Part shown: positions 1 to 9,366 of the stretch, in pieces
How positions within the stretch are numbered: position 1 is the stretch's first letter
How the letters are laid out: each line of letters opens with the position of its first letter
Source: Flavobacteriales bacterium
GTDB lineage: Bacteria; Bacteroidota; Bacteroidia; Flavobacteriales_F; PHOS-HE28
Reading direction: 5' to 3'
Length of the DNA stretch: 61,549 bases
NCBI GenBank assembly: GCA_016715995.1
Contig: JADJXF010000028.1
Location: 1-61,549 of the forward strand
The notes under the pieces: generated by a model
Seen by the model: the letters and a program-made list of their open reading frames with translations, nothing else
The model's database searches: none
Told to the model about the DNA's origin: nothing
Position numbers and translations under genes: made by a program

Positions 1-3000
1 TACGGCCATCGCGCAGCACATCCTCGCTGATGTTGCCCAAATCGATGTAGAGGAAGCCGCCTGTAGTGTTGCTGGAATTCGAGTTCGTGGCGCCGAACAC
101 GCCCTCGGCGAAGGGATCCATCACCCAGAACTGGATGCTCTCGATGTTGCTCGTCTCGAAGTCCGTGGTGGTGATCCGGCGCATCATTCCGGCCCAGTTG
201 TTCTCCGGGTCGTTGAACGTGCCATCCTCATTCAGGCGCACGGGCGATGTGTTGAGCGGATAATAGTTATGGTCCGCGCTCGTTCGGGTAATAGGTGAGA
301 TCGAGCACCGGGATGTTGTTCGGCGTGCCGGCCGGCAGCTGGCGGAAGGGGAACACCTCGCGCTCGAGCACTTCGCGCATGCGGTTGTCGCTGCGCATGG
401 CGGGGTTATTGGAGATATGGTTCGGCGTGAGGTTGTTCTGCCGGAAGAAGAGCGGATCGACGACATACCAGCTGAGCAACGCCCGCCGATAGCCCGCGCT
501 GAGGTCGTTCACCAACGCGCCTTCGGGAAAGAGGCTGATGTTCTGCGGGGTGCTGGCGTGGAACCAGAGGCTCTGGGTGCGCAGGTCGATGGTGCTCACG
601 CTGCCCTCGAAATCGTCGATGTAGCTGGTACCCGCGTTGCCGATGGCGCGGCTGTGGCCGGGGATGAGGTAGGCGCCTTCGATGCTCCCGGTCACGTTGC
701 TCTCCTGCTTGGTGGCATAGAAGGGCAGCTTGTCCACCAGGTTCGTGAGCCACTGCGACTTCGACTGCCAGTTGGCATCGAGGCCGATGATCGTGTTGGC
801 GATTGGCTCATCGCCCACGTTCACCTTCTGGGTGAGCGGCCGCTCGTAAAGGTTCATGATGGTGCCGCCCAGCACCAGGTCGCGATTCAACTTGTAATCG
901 AATCGCGCGCCGGCCAAGGTGCGCGTCTGGATGCTGAAGAGCGAGTTGCTCTCGAGCGCGATGTTCACCGGTGTGCCGCTCTCCAGAATCCCTTGGTTGA
1001 GGATGCGCACGCGGCCGAGGTTGTAATCCACCGTGTAGTCCTGGTTCTCCACCAGCCGCACGCCGCCCGCGGTGACCACCACGCTGCCCTGCGGGATGTT
1101 CACCGCGTTCAGGTTGATCACGTCGCTGCTGGCGCTGCGGTAGCTTCCTTTCAGCTTGAACCGGTTCAGCTCAGGGATGTTCTGCGCAGCGATCTTGGTG
1201 CTGTCGTAGAGCTGTTGATAGACGATGGTGCGCCTGACGTTGTCGGGCTGGATCGGATTGTTCGGATCGGGGCCGATGAGCTGGCGGTCCAAGTAGCTGC
1301 CGAAGGGCTCGAGCACCGGGAAATAGACCCGCCCCGTCTGCGCCTGAATGGTACCGCCCACGGTGGCGGCGCCGTCGATGAAGTCGAACCAGCCGTCGGG
1401 ATTGGGCGCGTTGTTGGGATCGAGCCGATCCATCGCCACCGTTTGCAGCAACGGGATCTGGTCCACGGGCTGACGGGGGATGTAGTTGATGTCGACCCCG
1501 GTGACCGGGTTGTTGTACACGATGTCCAACCGGAAGTTCTCGCGGTTCACCTGGAAGGCGCCCAGCGAGTAAACGTTCTTCATCATCAGGTCCCATAGCG
1601 GGATCCGCGGGTTGGTGATGGTGGCTTTCAGCAAGCGCAGGATGAGGGCGTCGGGCGGGCTCACGCCATCGGTGCTGAACTCGCCCACTTGATAGGTCTG
1701 CCCGTTCAGGGTGTACTGGAACGCCACGGCCAGCACCTCATCGTTGTTCAGCGATTGATTCAGCGTGATGAAGCCCAGCATGGGGTTGAAGGTGAACTCG
1801 CTCGGGCCGAGCAATCGCGCGCTCTCCAGCTTCTCGAAGTGGCGGGCGGGCTGCAGGCCCAGCACCTGCAAGGCGCCGCTGGCGTTCACGAAGCTCCGAA
1901 TGCCCGCGTTGGCGCTTATTGCGCCGTAGAGCGAGTTGGCCGCATTGTCCGCCTCGATGCCCGGATTGTCCACGAGCAGGCCCGGGGGCATGTCGGGGCT
2001 GATGCGGCCGGCGGCGAGGGAGGCCGCGCTGGCATCCTCGCCCAGATCGGTGAAGGCCACCACGTTCCGGTTCTGCTGGTAGTCCTGGCGCATGTTGGTC
2101 ACCCACACCTCAACGCGCACGATCTGGATGCCGCTGTTCACGGTGGGCAGGGTGCGAAGCGCATTCTCGTACTGCTCCCGGAAGAAGTAGCTGAGGAAGT
2201 AGTGCTTGTTGCCCTCGTACTCGTCGGCCTTGATGTCGAAGTTGTTTGTCTGTGCGCCACCCTGGGTCTGTACGTTGCGCCGCTGGCCCTTCTCCTGGCT
2301 GAAAATGGCAGTGGCGGTTAAGCGCCCGAACTTGAGCTCGGTCTTCAGGCCGAAGAGGCTCTGGCTTCCTTGTATCAAGGTGCCGCGCAACGGAAGGCTC
2401 ACGTTGCCCGCCTCGATCTTCTGGATGATCTCGTCCTCGTAACCGGTGTAGTTGAGCTTCACTTGGTTCTCGAAATCGAAGGTCGCCTGTGTGTTGTAGT
2501 TCGTGTTGATCTTCAGCTTCTCCCCGATGCTGCCTACGAGGTTGAGTTGGATGCGCTGGTCGAAGTTGAATGTGGTGATCTTCCGCTGTTCCACCGGGAT
2601 GCGGGGATTGTCGGTGCGGCTGATGTTCAGCCCGAAGATCACCTCGGCTGAGCCGCGCGGCTTGATGTCGATTGTGTTGCCGCCGAAGATCCGGTCGAAG
2701 GCCTTGCCGCGCACCTTGATCTTTGGGATCAAGTCCTTCTGTGCGCTTTCGCTGTCCTGCTCCACGCGGTCGAGCCAATGGGCCTTCATCGCGCGCTCCA
2801 TGTCGTAGTTCAGGTATTCCTCCAGGCTCATGCTCATGGGCGGCCTGAAGTCGAAGGAGCCGCCAACGGTGCTCTGCAGGATGTACTGGCCCGTCTCCGG
2901 GTCATAAAGCACATCGTTTTGGATGTTCTCCGGGTTGTCCAGGTTGATGAGGCTGGGGTTGTTGCCGCCGGGAACGATGGGATCGGTGATGGGATAAATC

Positions 3001-3164
3001 AGATTCACATCCGGCGTATCGGCTTGGAGCACGAGGTTGCCGAACAGGGAGGCTTCGGCATCCATGCCGACCAGCAACAACACGGCGCAGGCCATCAGCC
3101 GACATGCTGCGACCAGCGCTCGGCGCGCTTGTGGCGGTGCATGGAAATGAACGGACCGGCTCAC
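1..3164 (-). CDS. sprA: SprA, T9SS outer-membrane translocon / gliding protein; frameshifted and 3'-truncated by the window edge
   Basis: SprA is the very large outer-membrane barrel that forms the T9SS translocon and is needed for gliding; the family is usually about 2400 residues. Here the first 965 residues read openly from the ATG at 3164, beginning with a basic stretch and hydrophobic signal segment. Typical SprA text follows, such as SMSLEEYLNYDME, IFGLNISRTDNPRIP and LDLTYYPNERGP. The frame then hits TAA at 269-267. In the neighbouring frame SprA-like sequence continues without a stop from about 268 to the window edge (NYYPLNTSPVRLNEDGTFND, later GGFLYIDLGNISEDVL). The Tyr codon expected after ERGP is reduced to a single T, so two bases appear to be missing. 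Either a real inactivating mutation or an assembly error would explain this. The start overlaps the ruvA stop as ATGA, so the two genes are probably co-transcribed and translationally coupled. Confidence 0.9.
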
Positions 3165-3772
3165 AGGTTCTTCAGCGTCAACTTGATCAATTCCTCCAGC
3201 GGCGGTGGTTCCGCTCCATGCTCGCTCAATACGCCTTGCAGGGCCCGTTCGGCCTTCGCGCGGTCCAAGCCGAGCGAGACCAGCGCCGATAACGCCTCAG
3301 CCCGTAGCGTATTGCCTCCGCCGCCTGGCAGCCCCGCCAGCACGGGGTGCGCACCGGTCGACAGTCGGCCTTGCAATTCGGCGATGATGCGCTGGGCCAG
3401 TTTCGGACCGATGCCCTTGATGCCTTTGAAAAGGCCCTCATCGCCAACAATGATCGCTGCCTGAATGTCTGCGGGCTCGCGCGCGCCCATGATTGCCAGG
3501 CCGAGGGTGGCGCTCACGCCCTGCACATCGATCAGCCGCCTGAACAACTGCCGCTCCTCTGCGTTCTGAAAGCCGAAGAGCCGATGCTCGCTGCTGCCGG
3601 AACGCACATCCACGCTCACGCTGTAATGCACGAAGAGGCGGCAGGGCCCGCGCGCCGGCAGGCGGTGCATGATGGTGAGCGGCACGTGGACCTGATAGCC
3701 GACGCCGTGGCAATCCAGCACCACATGGTCGATTCCTCGCTCCACAAGCTCTCCGTTCAGGCGGTCGATCAT
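3161..3772 (-). CDS. ruvA: Holliday junction branch migration protein RuvA
   Basis: RuvA binds four-way DNA junctions as a tetramer and recruits the RuvB motor for branch migration in recombinational repair. The 203-residue product has the family's normal length and all three parts. The OB-fold domain opens with MIDRLNGELVER, followed by GVGYQVHVP. The helix-hairpin-helix region has GVSATLGLAIMG and the strong GIKGIGPKLAQRIIAEL motif around residues 117-135. The C-terminal RuvB-contacting domain has LVSLGLDRAKAERAL. The stop overlaps the sprA start (ATGA). RuvB lies separately at 11581-12606. The gene is divergent from the sirtuin gene, with about 157 bp between them; no convincing promoter was seen there. 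Confidence 0.97.
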   Translation of the reverse strand: MIDRLNGELVERGIDHVVLDCHGVGYQVHVPLTIMHRLPARGPCRLFVHYSVSVDVRSGSSEHRLFGFQNAEERQLFRRLIDVQGVSATLGLAIMGAREPADIQAAIIVGDEGLFKGIKGIGPKLAQRIIAELQGRLSTGAHPVLAGLPGGGGNTLRAEALSALVSLGLDRAKAERALQGVLSEHGAEPPPLEELIKLTLKNL

Positions 3773-3929
3773 CCTGTCCCTTCGCGTACGTAATGGGATC
3801 CTACAAAGGGGGTAGAGAGTGCTCTATGGGGAGGGCGTTTGGCCGGTAGGGGACCGGTTTGAAGGGCCCGAAAATAAGCGGATCGATCCGTTCGGCAGGT
3901 CTCCCTTCGCTGCAAGTAAACTTGCGGGC

Positions 3930-4619
3930 ATGGCCCGGGAGCGGATCGTGGTGTTCAGCGGAGCTGGAATCAGCGCGGAGAGCGGCCTGCGCACCTTCCG
4001 TGATAGTGATGGACTGTGGGAGCAGTACCACATCGAGGATGTGGCCACCCCCTCGGCCTGGGTCCGCGACCCTGAACTGGTGCTCCGGTTCTATGATGAG
4101 CGGCGTGCCCAAGTGCTTCGTGCCGAGCCGAATGCCGCCCACCGGTCCATCGCCCGGCTCGAGGAGCGCTTCACTGTGACGGTGGTGACCCAGAACATCG
4201 ATGACCTGCATGAGCGGGCCGGCAGCAGCGAAATCATCCATCTGCACGGCGAGATTCTCAAGGCCCGGAGCACCATCGACCCCACCTTCATCACAGCGGT
4301 GAACGGCGCATCACTCCGTTTGGGCGACCGGTGCCCGCTGGGATCCCAACTTCGGCCCCACATCGTCTGGTTCGGCGAGGAAGTGCCGTTGCTGTCGGAG
4401 GCCGCTGCCGTCATCACTCGTGCGGACCGTTTGCTCGTCGTCGGAACCTCATTGCAGGTATACCCTGCGGCCGGTCTGGTGCATCACACCCCACCGGATT
4501 GCGAATGCGTGCTCATCGACCCGAAGCCCGTTGAGGTGTTGGGAACTCATATCAAGGCAATCCGAGACACGGCAACCAGCGGAGTCCCGGCCCTTGTGCA
4601 AGAATGGCTCGGACGCTAG
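3930..4619 (+). CDS. cobB: NAD-dependent protein deacylase, sirtuin class III (CobB/SIRT5-like)
   Basis: Sirtuins remove acyl groups from lysines using NAD+, releasing nicotinamide and O-acyl-ADP-ribose. The 229-residue protein begins at the ATG directly before RERIVVFSGAGISAESGL; an in-frame extension upstream to 3819 lacks family character. NAD-binding motifs GAGISAESGLRTFRDSDGLW, TQNIDDLHERAG and the catalytic His in LHGE are present. FYDERR carries the Tyr-x-x-Arg pair that in SIRT5-type enzymes binds succinyl, malonyl or glutaryl lysine, so desuccinylase-type activity is likely. The four zinc-binding cysteines of most sirtuins are absent from the CRSTIDPT-equivalent region (only one Cys, in DRCPLGSQLRPH). 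The gene converges on the next gene, and a shared CTAG supplies the stop codon of both. Confidence 0.93.
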   Translation: MARERIVVFSGAGISAESGLRTFRDSDGLWEQYHIEDVATPSAWVRDPELVLRFYDERRAQVLRAEPNAAHRSIARLEERFTVTVVTQNIDDLHERAGSSEIIHLHGEILKARSTIDPTFITAVNGASLRLGDRCPLGSQLRPHIVWFGEEVPLLSEAAAVITRADRLLVVGTSLQVYPAAGLVHHTPPDCECVLIDPKPVEVLGTHIKAIRDTATSGVPALVQEWLGR

Positions 4620-5362
4620 CGCGTCACCACGAAGCGCTGGGTCGCCAAGGCCCTTCCCTCACGCTCCAGTGTGGCGAAGTAGACGCCAGGGCCCAGGTCC
4701 GAAGTGGCCCATGTCAATCGCCCTTGGGCGCCGCCAACAACTGAACGGCGTATCGCTTCGCCGAGGACGTTGTACAGCACAAGGCGCGCTCCGCCCGCAC
4801 GGTCCAAGGCATACGCCAACTGCACATCCTGCCCTTGCGATGGCGATGGCCATACGGAAAGGCTTGTTGACTGGGAACTCCGCTCGTTCACACCGACAAG
4901 TCCGCAGAAATCGATATCCACCCAACTGCTGTCCGCACCGGTTGGATTGGCCTCGTCGAACCAGACGAACTTATACCGCGCCGTACTGGTGATGCCCTGC
5001 GCTTGGTGGTAAGCATGGAAGTTGTTGTACGTGGCACCGGGGTTCATGTCCACGTAGTGCTGCGATACCCAAGTTGGATTGGTGCCTGTCGCAACCGGCA
5101 GGTAGCACACGCCCCAGCAATAGAAATTGTTGGTCCCAGCAACCGGCCACATCTCGTAGCGCCTGACGTTCACGGTCATGGGAGCGGCCCCCGTCAGTTG
5201 GGCGAAGAGGCTCACGGTATCCGTGGACCAGTCGCATGGCGCCAAAATAACGGTCCCATTCACCGTATGGCCCTCCTCATCGGTTAAGGTGACGATGCCT
5301 TGCGCGCCCACGAAGGCGGCCAAGGACAAGGCGGAAATCACCGCTGCGTATCGTAGCATCAT
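4616..5362 (-). CDS. Secreted protein with T9SS type A C-terminal sorting domain, function unknown
   Basis: The 248-residue protein starts at one of two adjacent ATGs (5362 or 5359), directly before a signal peptide (MLRYAAVISALSLAAFVGAQ). Its middle portion, about residues 20-165, is rich in aromatic residues and holds several cysteines (FYCWGVCYLP, DIDFCGL); I do not recognise this domain. The last 80 residues have the layout of a T9SS type A sorting domain: LSVWPSPSQGQDVQL, then LVLYNVLGEAIR, then GPGVYFATLEREG and a basic RFVVTR end. It should be carried across the outer membrane by the SprA-containing T9SS. A perfect -7 element lies 49 bp upstream. The gene is convergent with the sirtuin, and the stop codons overlap. 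Confidence 0.8.
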   Translation of the reverse strand: MMLRYAAVISALSLAAFVGAQGIVTLTDEEGHTVNGTVILAPCDWSTDTVSLFAQLTGAAPMTVNVRRYEMWPVAGTNNFYCWGVCYLPVATGTNPTWVSQHYVDMNPGATYNNFHAYHQAQGITSTARYKFVWFDEANPTGADSSWVDIDFCGLVGVNERSSQSTSLSVWPSPSQGQDVQLAYALDRAGGARLVLYNVLGEAIRRSVVGGAQGRLTWATSDLGPGVYFATLEREGRALATQRFVVTR

Positions 5363-5410
5363 GGTCGGCTCATTTGAACCCGATTGCGGGATGTCAATTG
5401 TTTTACGCGC

Positions 5411-5418
5411 CAAAAGTA
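5411..5418 (-). promoter_or_regulatory. -7 promoter element TACTTTTG for the T9SS cargo gene at 4616-5362
   Basis: The minus strand reads TACTTTTG, an exact match to the Bacteroidota -7 consensus TAnnTTTG, 49 bp upstream of the ATG at 5362. No well-spaced -33 TTG was found, so the call rests on the -7 box and its position. Confidence 0.45.
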
Positions 5419-5624
5419 GACGGTGGGTGAGCAATCCTCCGTGAATGACCTTGAGCAACCAGCCGATTAGGATCCCAACAGCTTCCTGCATCCGACCATG
5501 GCAGGAAATCGCGTTCCGTCTAAGTTCGTCTCACCAAACAGGGCATGGTCGAACTGTTCATGCGAATCTTGTCCAATTGGTAGGTCTCAAATCCAATCTT
5601 CTCCGAAACCCAAACCCCATACTC

Positions 5625-7070
5625 ATGCGCTTCAGGACTCTACTCACGGCATCGGCCTTGCTGGTCGGCTCGTTCGCCAGCGCCCAGAATCAAAACTGGA
5701 CGACGACGGACATCAATGGCAACACGCACTCCATTCAAGACTACCTGAATGCGGGCAAGACCGTGCTGGTTGACGTCAGCGCGCACTGGTGCGGACCCTG
5801 CTGGGCATGGCACAACAGCCAGATCATGGAGAAGCTGTACCACGAATTCGGTCCAGGAGGCACCAACGACCTGATGATCTTCTTCGTGGATGGTGATGCG
5901 GCGAGCTCCATGGCGCTTCTGCAAGGCGGCTCGGGATCCCAAGGTAACTGGGTGCAAGGCACCCCCTATCCCATCATCGGACCCAACGGCAACGGCGCCG
6001 CCCTTCGCCAGATTTATGGCGTGACCGCCTATCCGACGCTCTTCATGCACTGCCCAGGCGCAAGCGCCGGTGTCACCATCAACCGTCAGGCCACTTGGCA
6101 GCAGTTCTTCACCAGCTGGCGCAATGGCTGCCCGGCTGCCTTCAACAACGGCGCCAACGATGCCACCCTGCTCGAAGCCGAGAGCGGCGTGCTCTGCCCC
6201 GGCGAGCACCCCAAGGCCATCCTTTATAACCAAGGCACCAGCACCCTCACCAGCGCAACTGTTCAGCTGATGCAAGGCGCCAACACCCTGCAGACGGTGA
6301 ATTGGACCGGTAGTCTTCCGCGCTGGGGGAGCGCTGATGTGGACTTCAACACCGTTACCGTGAGCGGCAGCCAGAACTACACGGCGGAGGTTAGCCTGCC
6401 GAACGGCACGGCGGACGCGCATCCGGAAGGGGATACCGAAGCGTACGCCTATTCCCTGGCCCCTTCGGCTCAGCTTGCCACGGTGCACCTCGAGCTGAAG
6501 ACAGACAATTATTGCGAGGAGACCACATGGAAGCTGTACAACGGCGCCAATCAGGTGGTTCAGCAGGGCGGACCCTACACCCAGAACCAGCAGGACAATA
6601 CCGTGTTCAACTATTGGTGGAACCTGAACCCGAACGAGTGCTACCGGCTTGAGGTCCTCGACGCCTATGGTGATGGCATCTGCTGCTCCTATGGCAATGG
6701 GTACTACAAGCTGCGCAGCAATGGCGTACTGATCACACAGGGCGGTACGTTCGGCGCGGTTGCGAAGGAGCCCTTCGCTGCTGGCCTCACGGTAGGCATC
6801 GAGGAGAACAGCCTGGAAAGCGGGTTGAATATCTTCCCCAACCCGACCAACGGTGATGTGCGCGTGGAGCTGAACCTCCTCAGTGCCGCCAACGTCCGTT
6901 TCGCGGTGATGAACGTGCTCGGTGAGCAGGTGGCTTCCACGAACCGGAGCCTTGGCGCAGGCGTGCAGCAGGTGGACATGAGCCTGAACGAACTGCCCAA
7001 CGGCAGCTACTTCGTGCACATCATCGCCGATGGCATGACCGCCACCCGCAAACTCACGGTGAACCGCTAA
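5625..7070 (+). CDS. T9SS-exported thioredoxin-fold protein (CGPC) with a C-terminal sorting domain
   Basis: The 481-residue product starts at the ATG before a clean signal peptide (MRFRTLLTASALLVGSFASA); the longer in-frame extension lacks a signal. A thioredoxin-like domain fills about residues 25-165 and contains the redox motif HWCGPCWAW (Cys56, Cys59). Next comes a beta-rich region, about 175-285. A domain often seen in secreted Bacteroidota enzymes follows (LKTDNYCEETTWKLYNG, then LDAYGDGICCSYGNGYYKL). The T9SS type A sorting domain is about residues 400-481 (LNIFPNPTNGDVRVELN, MNVLGEQVAST, LPNGSYFVHI, TRKLTVNR). The expected location is the cell surface or outside. It heads a run of same-strand redox genes, but a terminator-like hairpin separates it from the next one. 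CGPC suggests disulfide reductase or exchange activity; the substrate is unknown. Confidence 0.85.
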   Translation: MRFRTLLTASALLVGSFASAQNQNWTTTDINGNTHSIQDYLNAGKTVLVDVSAHWCGPCWAWHNSQIMEKLYHEFGPGGTNDLMIFFVDGDAASSMALLQGGSGSQGNWVQGTPYPIIGPNGNGAALRQIYGVTAYPTLFMHCPGASAGVTINRQATWQQFFTSWRNGCPAAFNNGANDATLLEAESGVLCPGEHPKAILYNQGTSTLTSATVQLMQGANTLQTVNWTGSLPRWGSADVDFNTVTVSGSQNYTAEVSLPNGTADAHPEGDTEAYAYSLAPSAQLATVHLELKTDNYCEETTWKLYNGANQVVQQGGPYTQNQQDNTVFNYWWNLNPNECYRLEVLDAYGDGICCSYGNGYYKLRSNGVLITQGGTFGAVAKEPFAAGLTVGIEENSLESGLNIFPNPTNGDVRVELNLLSAANVRFAVMNVLGEQVASTNRSLGAGVQQVDMSLNELPNGSYFVHIIADGMTATRKLTVNR

Positions 7071-7094
7071 TCGAGCACGCATCGAGCGTCATTT

Positions 7095-7143
7095 GAAAGG
7101 TCAGCGATCCGGTGCAGTTCTTGCCTGCGGTCGCTGACTTTTC
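7095..7143 (+). terminator. Rho-independent terminator after the T9SS thioredoxin gene
   Basis: Arms GAAAGGTCAGCGA (7095-7107) and TCGCTGACTTTTC (7131-7143) pair over 13 positions with one G-U pair. The loop is 23 nt, and the right arm ends in a TTTT run. It lies 25 bp after the stop of the T9SS thioredoxin gene and just before the next gene's start. Confidence 0.6.
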
Positions 7144-7162
7144 ATTTGACCGATTCCGATCC

Positions 7163-7657
7163 ATGAAGATCCTCATCGCATTCGCAGTCGCATTCGCCTC
7201 CCTCAACCTCTGCGCGCAGCAACGACTACCCAGCGCCATGGTGCAGACCATGGATGGCAAGAAGGTGGATAGCCGTACGTTCAGCAATGGCGGCAAACCC
7301 ATGATCATCAACTTCTGGGCGACCTGGTGCGCGCCCTGCAAGAAGGAGCTCTCGGCCATCGCTGAGAAATACGCCGACTGGCAGGCGAAGACCGGCGTGA
7401 AGCTCATCGCGGTCTCCATCGACGATGCGCGGAGCTCCGCCCGTGTGAAACCCTATGTGAGCGGCCAGGATTGGGACTACGAGGTCTACCTCGACCCCAA
7501 TGGCGACCTCAAGCGCGCGCTGAACGTGAACAACGTGCCGCACACCTTCCTCGTGGACGGGAACGGCGAGATCGTCTGGCAGCACAACAACTATGAGCCG
7601 GGCGATGAGAATGAGCTCTACAAGAAAGTGCTCGGACTCGCCAACGGGAAGAAGTAA
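7163..7657 (+). CDS. TlpA/ResA-like periplasmic thiol-disulfide oxidoreductase
   Basis: The 164-residue protein has an N-terminal signal segment (MKILIAFAVAFASLNLCAQ) and a complete TlpA-type thioredoxin fold. The active site is WATWCAPCKKEL (Cys56, Cys59). The conserved cis-proline region is NNVPHTFLVDGNGEIVW. Members of this family keep periplasmic thiols reduced, for example during cytochrome c maturation, or reduce secreted proteins. The start is the ATG at 7163; an upstream in-frame extension would run through the terminator hairpin. It is followed after 18 bp by the DUF6029 barrel gene and then by the Omp28-like lipoprotein, so the three are probably one operon. The particular partner is not evident from the sequence. 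Confidence 0.88.
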   Translation: MKILIAFAVAFASLNLCAQQRLPSAMVQTMDGKKVDSRTFSNGGKPMIINFWATWCAPCKKELSAIAEKYADWQAKTGVKLIAVSIDDARSSARVKPYVSGQDWDYEVYLDPNGDLKRALNVNNVPHTFLVDGNGEIVWQHNNYEPGDENELYKKVLGLANGKK

Positions 7658-7675
7658 GCAGCGACCTTGGGCCGC

Positions 7676-9364
7676 ATGAGGACCTTGACCGTTCGACCGC
7701 TCGTGCCAGCGGCCGTGGCCTTCGCCATGCCTTTGCTGAGTTCGGGACAGCTCTCCGGCGGTCAGCTGCACGGCAACTTCAGCACCGATGCGCAGTATTA
7801 CAACGAGGACGATGACATCGGCGCGGTGGTTCTGCCGCAGAAGCTCGGCCTCAACTCATGGCTGAACCTGATCTACAGCACGGAGCAATTCGAGACAGGC
7901 ATCCGTTTCGAATCGTATGAGCCACGTCTAGCGGGCTATCCAGCCGGACAGCCCTATCTGGGGTCGGGAGTCGGATACCGGTACGCGAAGTACAAGCTGA
8001 GCGACATGGAGGTGACCGCCGGCAACTTCTTCGAGCAGTTCGGCCAAGGGCTGATCTTCCGCAGCTACGAGGAACGCTACCTCGGAGTGGATAACGCCAT
8101 GGATGGCCTGCGCGTGAAGTACAGGCCCTATCGCGGGGTGTACCTCAAGGGCGTCATCGGGAAGCAGCGGTTCGCTTTCGACAGCCGCACGGTGAATGGC
8201 GCTGGCCTGGTGCGTGGATTCGATGCCGAGGTGGACCTGCGTGAACTCTTCGACACCACATGGACCAGCACGAACAACCTGGTGATCGGCGGCAGCTTCG
8301 TGAGCAAGTTCCAGGAGGACCGCGACCCCTTGCTGGAGTTGCCGCAGAATGTGGGCGCCTATGCCTTCCGCTTGAACTTCACCACGCCACGCTGGAACCT
8401 TTATGCGGAGTACGCCTACAAGATCAACGACCCCAACGGCAAGAATGGCTTCATCTACAAGCACGGTGAAGCGGCCATGTTTAATGCCACCTACAGCGTG
8501 AAGGGCTTCGGGGCCACCGTCGGCGCGCACTCCTTCGATAACATGTTCTTCCAGAGCGATCGGGCGGCGCCAACCCCCTTCGATTTGAACATCAACTTCC
8601 TGCCACCCCTTACCCGCCAGCACACCTACAACCTGCCCGCCACCCTGTATCCGTATGCCACGCAGCCGAATGGCGAGGTGAGCGCGCAGGGCGAGCTGTT
8701 CTACAAGTGGAAGAAAGGCACCCTGCTCGGTGGGAAGTATGGGACGAAGGTTGCCGTGAATTTCAGCACGGCCTATGCGCTCGATACGACCCGCTTAGGC
8801 GCTGTGGATGACACGACGGCGCGAATCGGGTACAGCTCCCGCATCTTCGGCATGGGTGATCGGCACTATTTCCAGGACATGAACGTGGAGGTCCGGAAGA
8901 AAATCAGCGAGGACTGGGAGTTCGCCCTCACCTATCTCAACGTGGTGTACGACATCGACATCATCCAGGGCAAACCCGGCAAGCCCACCGTGTACGCTGA
9001 CATGCTCATCCTCGAAGGGCTGCACAACTTCAACGAGCGCAATTCCATACGCTTCGAGGTGCAGCACTTGAGCACCAAGCAGGACCAAGGCAACTGGGTC
9101 ACCGGCCTGGCTGAACTTACCTTCAGCCCGCATTGGTTCATAGCGGCCATGGACCAGTACAACTACATCGGCAACAGCGACCTGGAGGCCAAGGGGCAGG
9201 AACCGATTCACTATCCGATCGGTTCCGCTGGTTATATCCGTGGAGGGAACCGTTTCCAGGTGAATTACGGCCGCCAACGCGCCGGCATCTTCTGCGTGGG
9301 GGGCGTGTGTCGGCAGGTCCCTGCGGCAAATGGCCTCACCCTTTCGATCACCAGCACCTTCTAG
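7676..9364 (+). CDS. DUF6029-type outer-membrane beta-barrel protein
   Basis: The 562-residue protein has a signal peptide (RPLVPAAVAFAMPLLSSGQ) and a long series of alternating aromatic/polar strands typical of an outer-membrane barrel. Examples are GYRYAKYKLSDMEVTAGNFF, WNLYAEYAYKIND and FQVNYGRQRAG. It ends in an aromatic residue (ITSTF), as expected for Bam-inserted proteins. The resemblance is to the Bacteroidota family DUF6029, whose function is not established. The ATG at 7676 is preferred over an in-frame TTG nine bases earlier. It sits between a TlpA-like protein and an Omp28-like lipoprotein with 18-bp and 2-bp gaps. A role linked to extracytoplasmic redox traffic is an inference from that context only. 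Confidence 0.75.
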   Translation: MRTLTVRPLVPAAVAFAMPLLSSGQLSGGQLHGNFSTDAQYYNEDDDIGAVVLPQKLGLNSWLNLIYSTEQFETGIRFESYEPRLAGYPAGQPYLGSGVGYRYAKYKLSDMEVTAGNFFEQFGQGLIFRSYEERYLGVDNAMDGLRVKYRPYRGVYLKGVIGKQRFAFDSRTVNGAGLVRGFDAEVDLRELFDTTWTSTNNLVIGGSFVSKFQEDRDPLLELPQNVGAYAFRLNFTTPRWNLYAEYAYKINDPNGKNGFIYKHGEAAMFNATYSVKGFGATVGAHSFDNMFFQSDRAAPTPFDLNINFLPPLTRQHTYNLPATLYPYATQPNGEVSAQGELFYKWKKGTLLGGKYGTKVAVNFSTAYALDTTRLGAVDDTTARIGYSSRIFGMGDRHYFQDMNVEVRKKISEDWEFALTYLNVVYDIDIIQGKPGKPTVYADMLILEGLHNFNERNSIRFEVQHLSTKQDQGNWVTGLAELTFSPHWFIAAMDQYNYIGNSDLEAKGQEPIHYPIGSAGYIRGGNRFQVNYGRQRAGIFCVGGVCRQVPAANGLTLSITSTF

Positions 9365-9366
9365 CC

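Noticed and set aside
267..275. Programmed ribosomal frameshift in sprA
   Set aside because: There is no slippery heptamer, stimulatory structure or precedent in SprA; loss of two bases is simpler.
417..1598. Long plus-strand open frame (393 codons) opposite sprA
   Set aside because: It lies entirely antisense to clear SprA sequence and its translation is Val/Ala/His/Gly-biased, the usual shadow of GC-rich codon use.
5640..7082. 480-codon minus-strand frame opposite the T9SS thioredoxin gene
   Set aside because: It is complementary to a gene with signal peptide, active site and sorting domain; it has no recognisable domain and the composition of a shadow frame.
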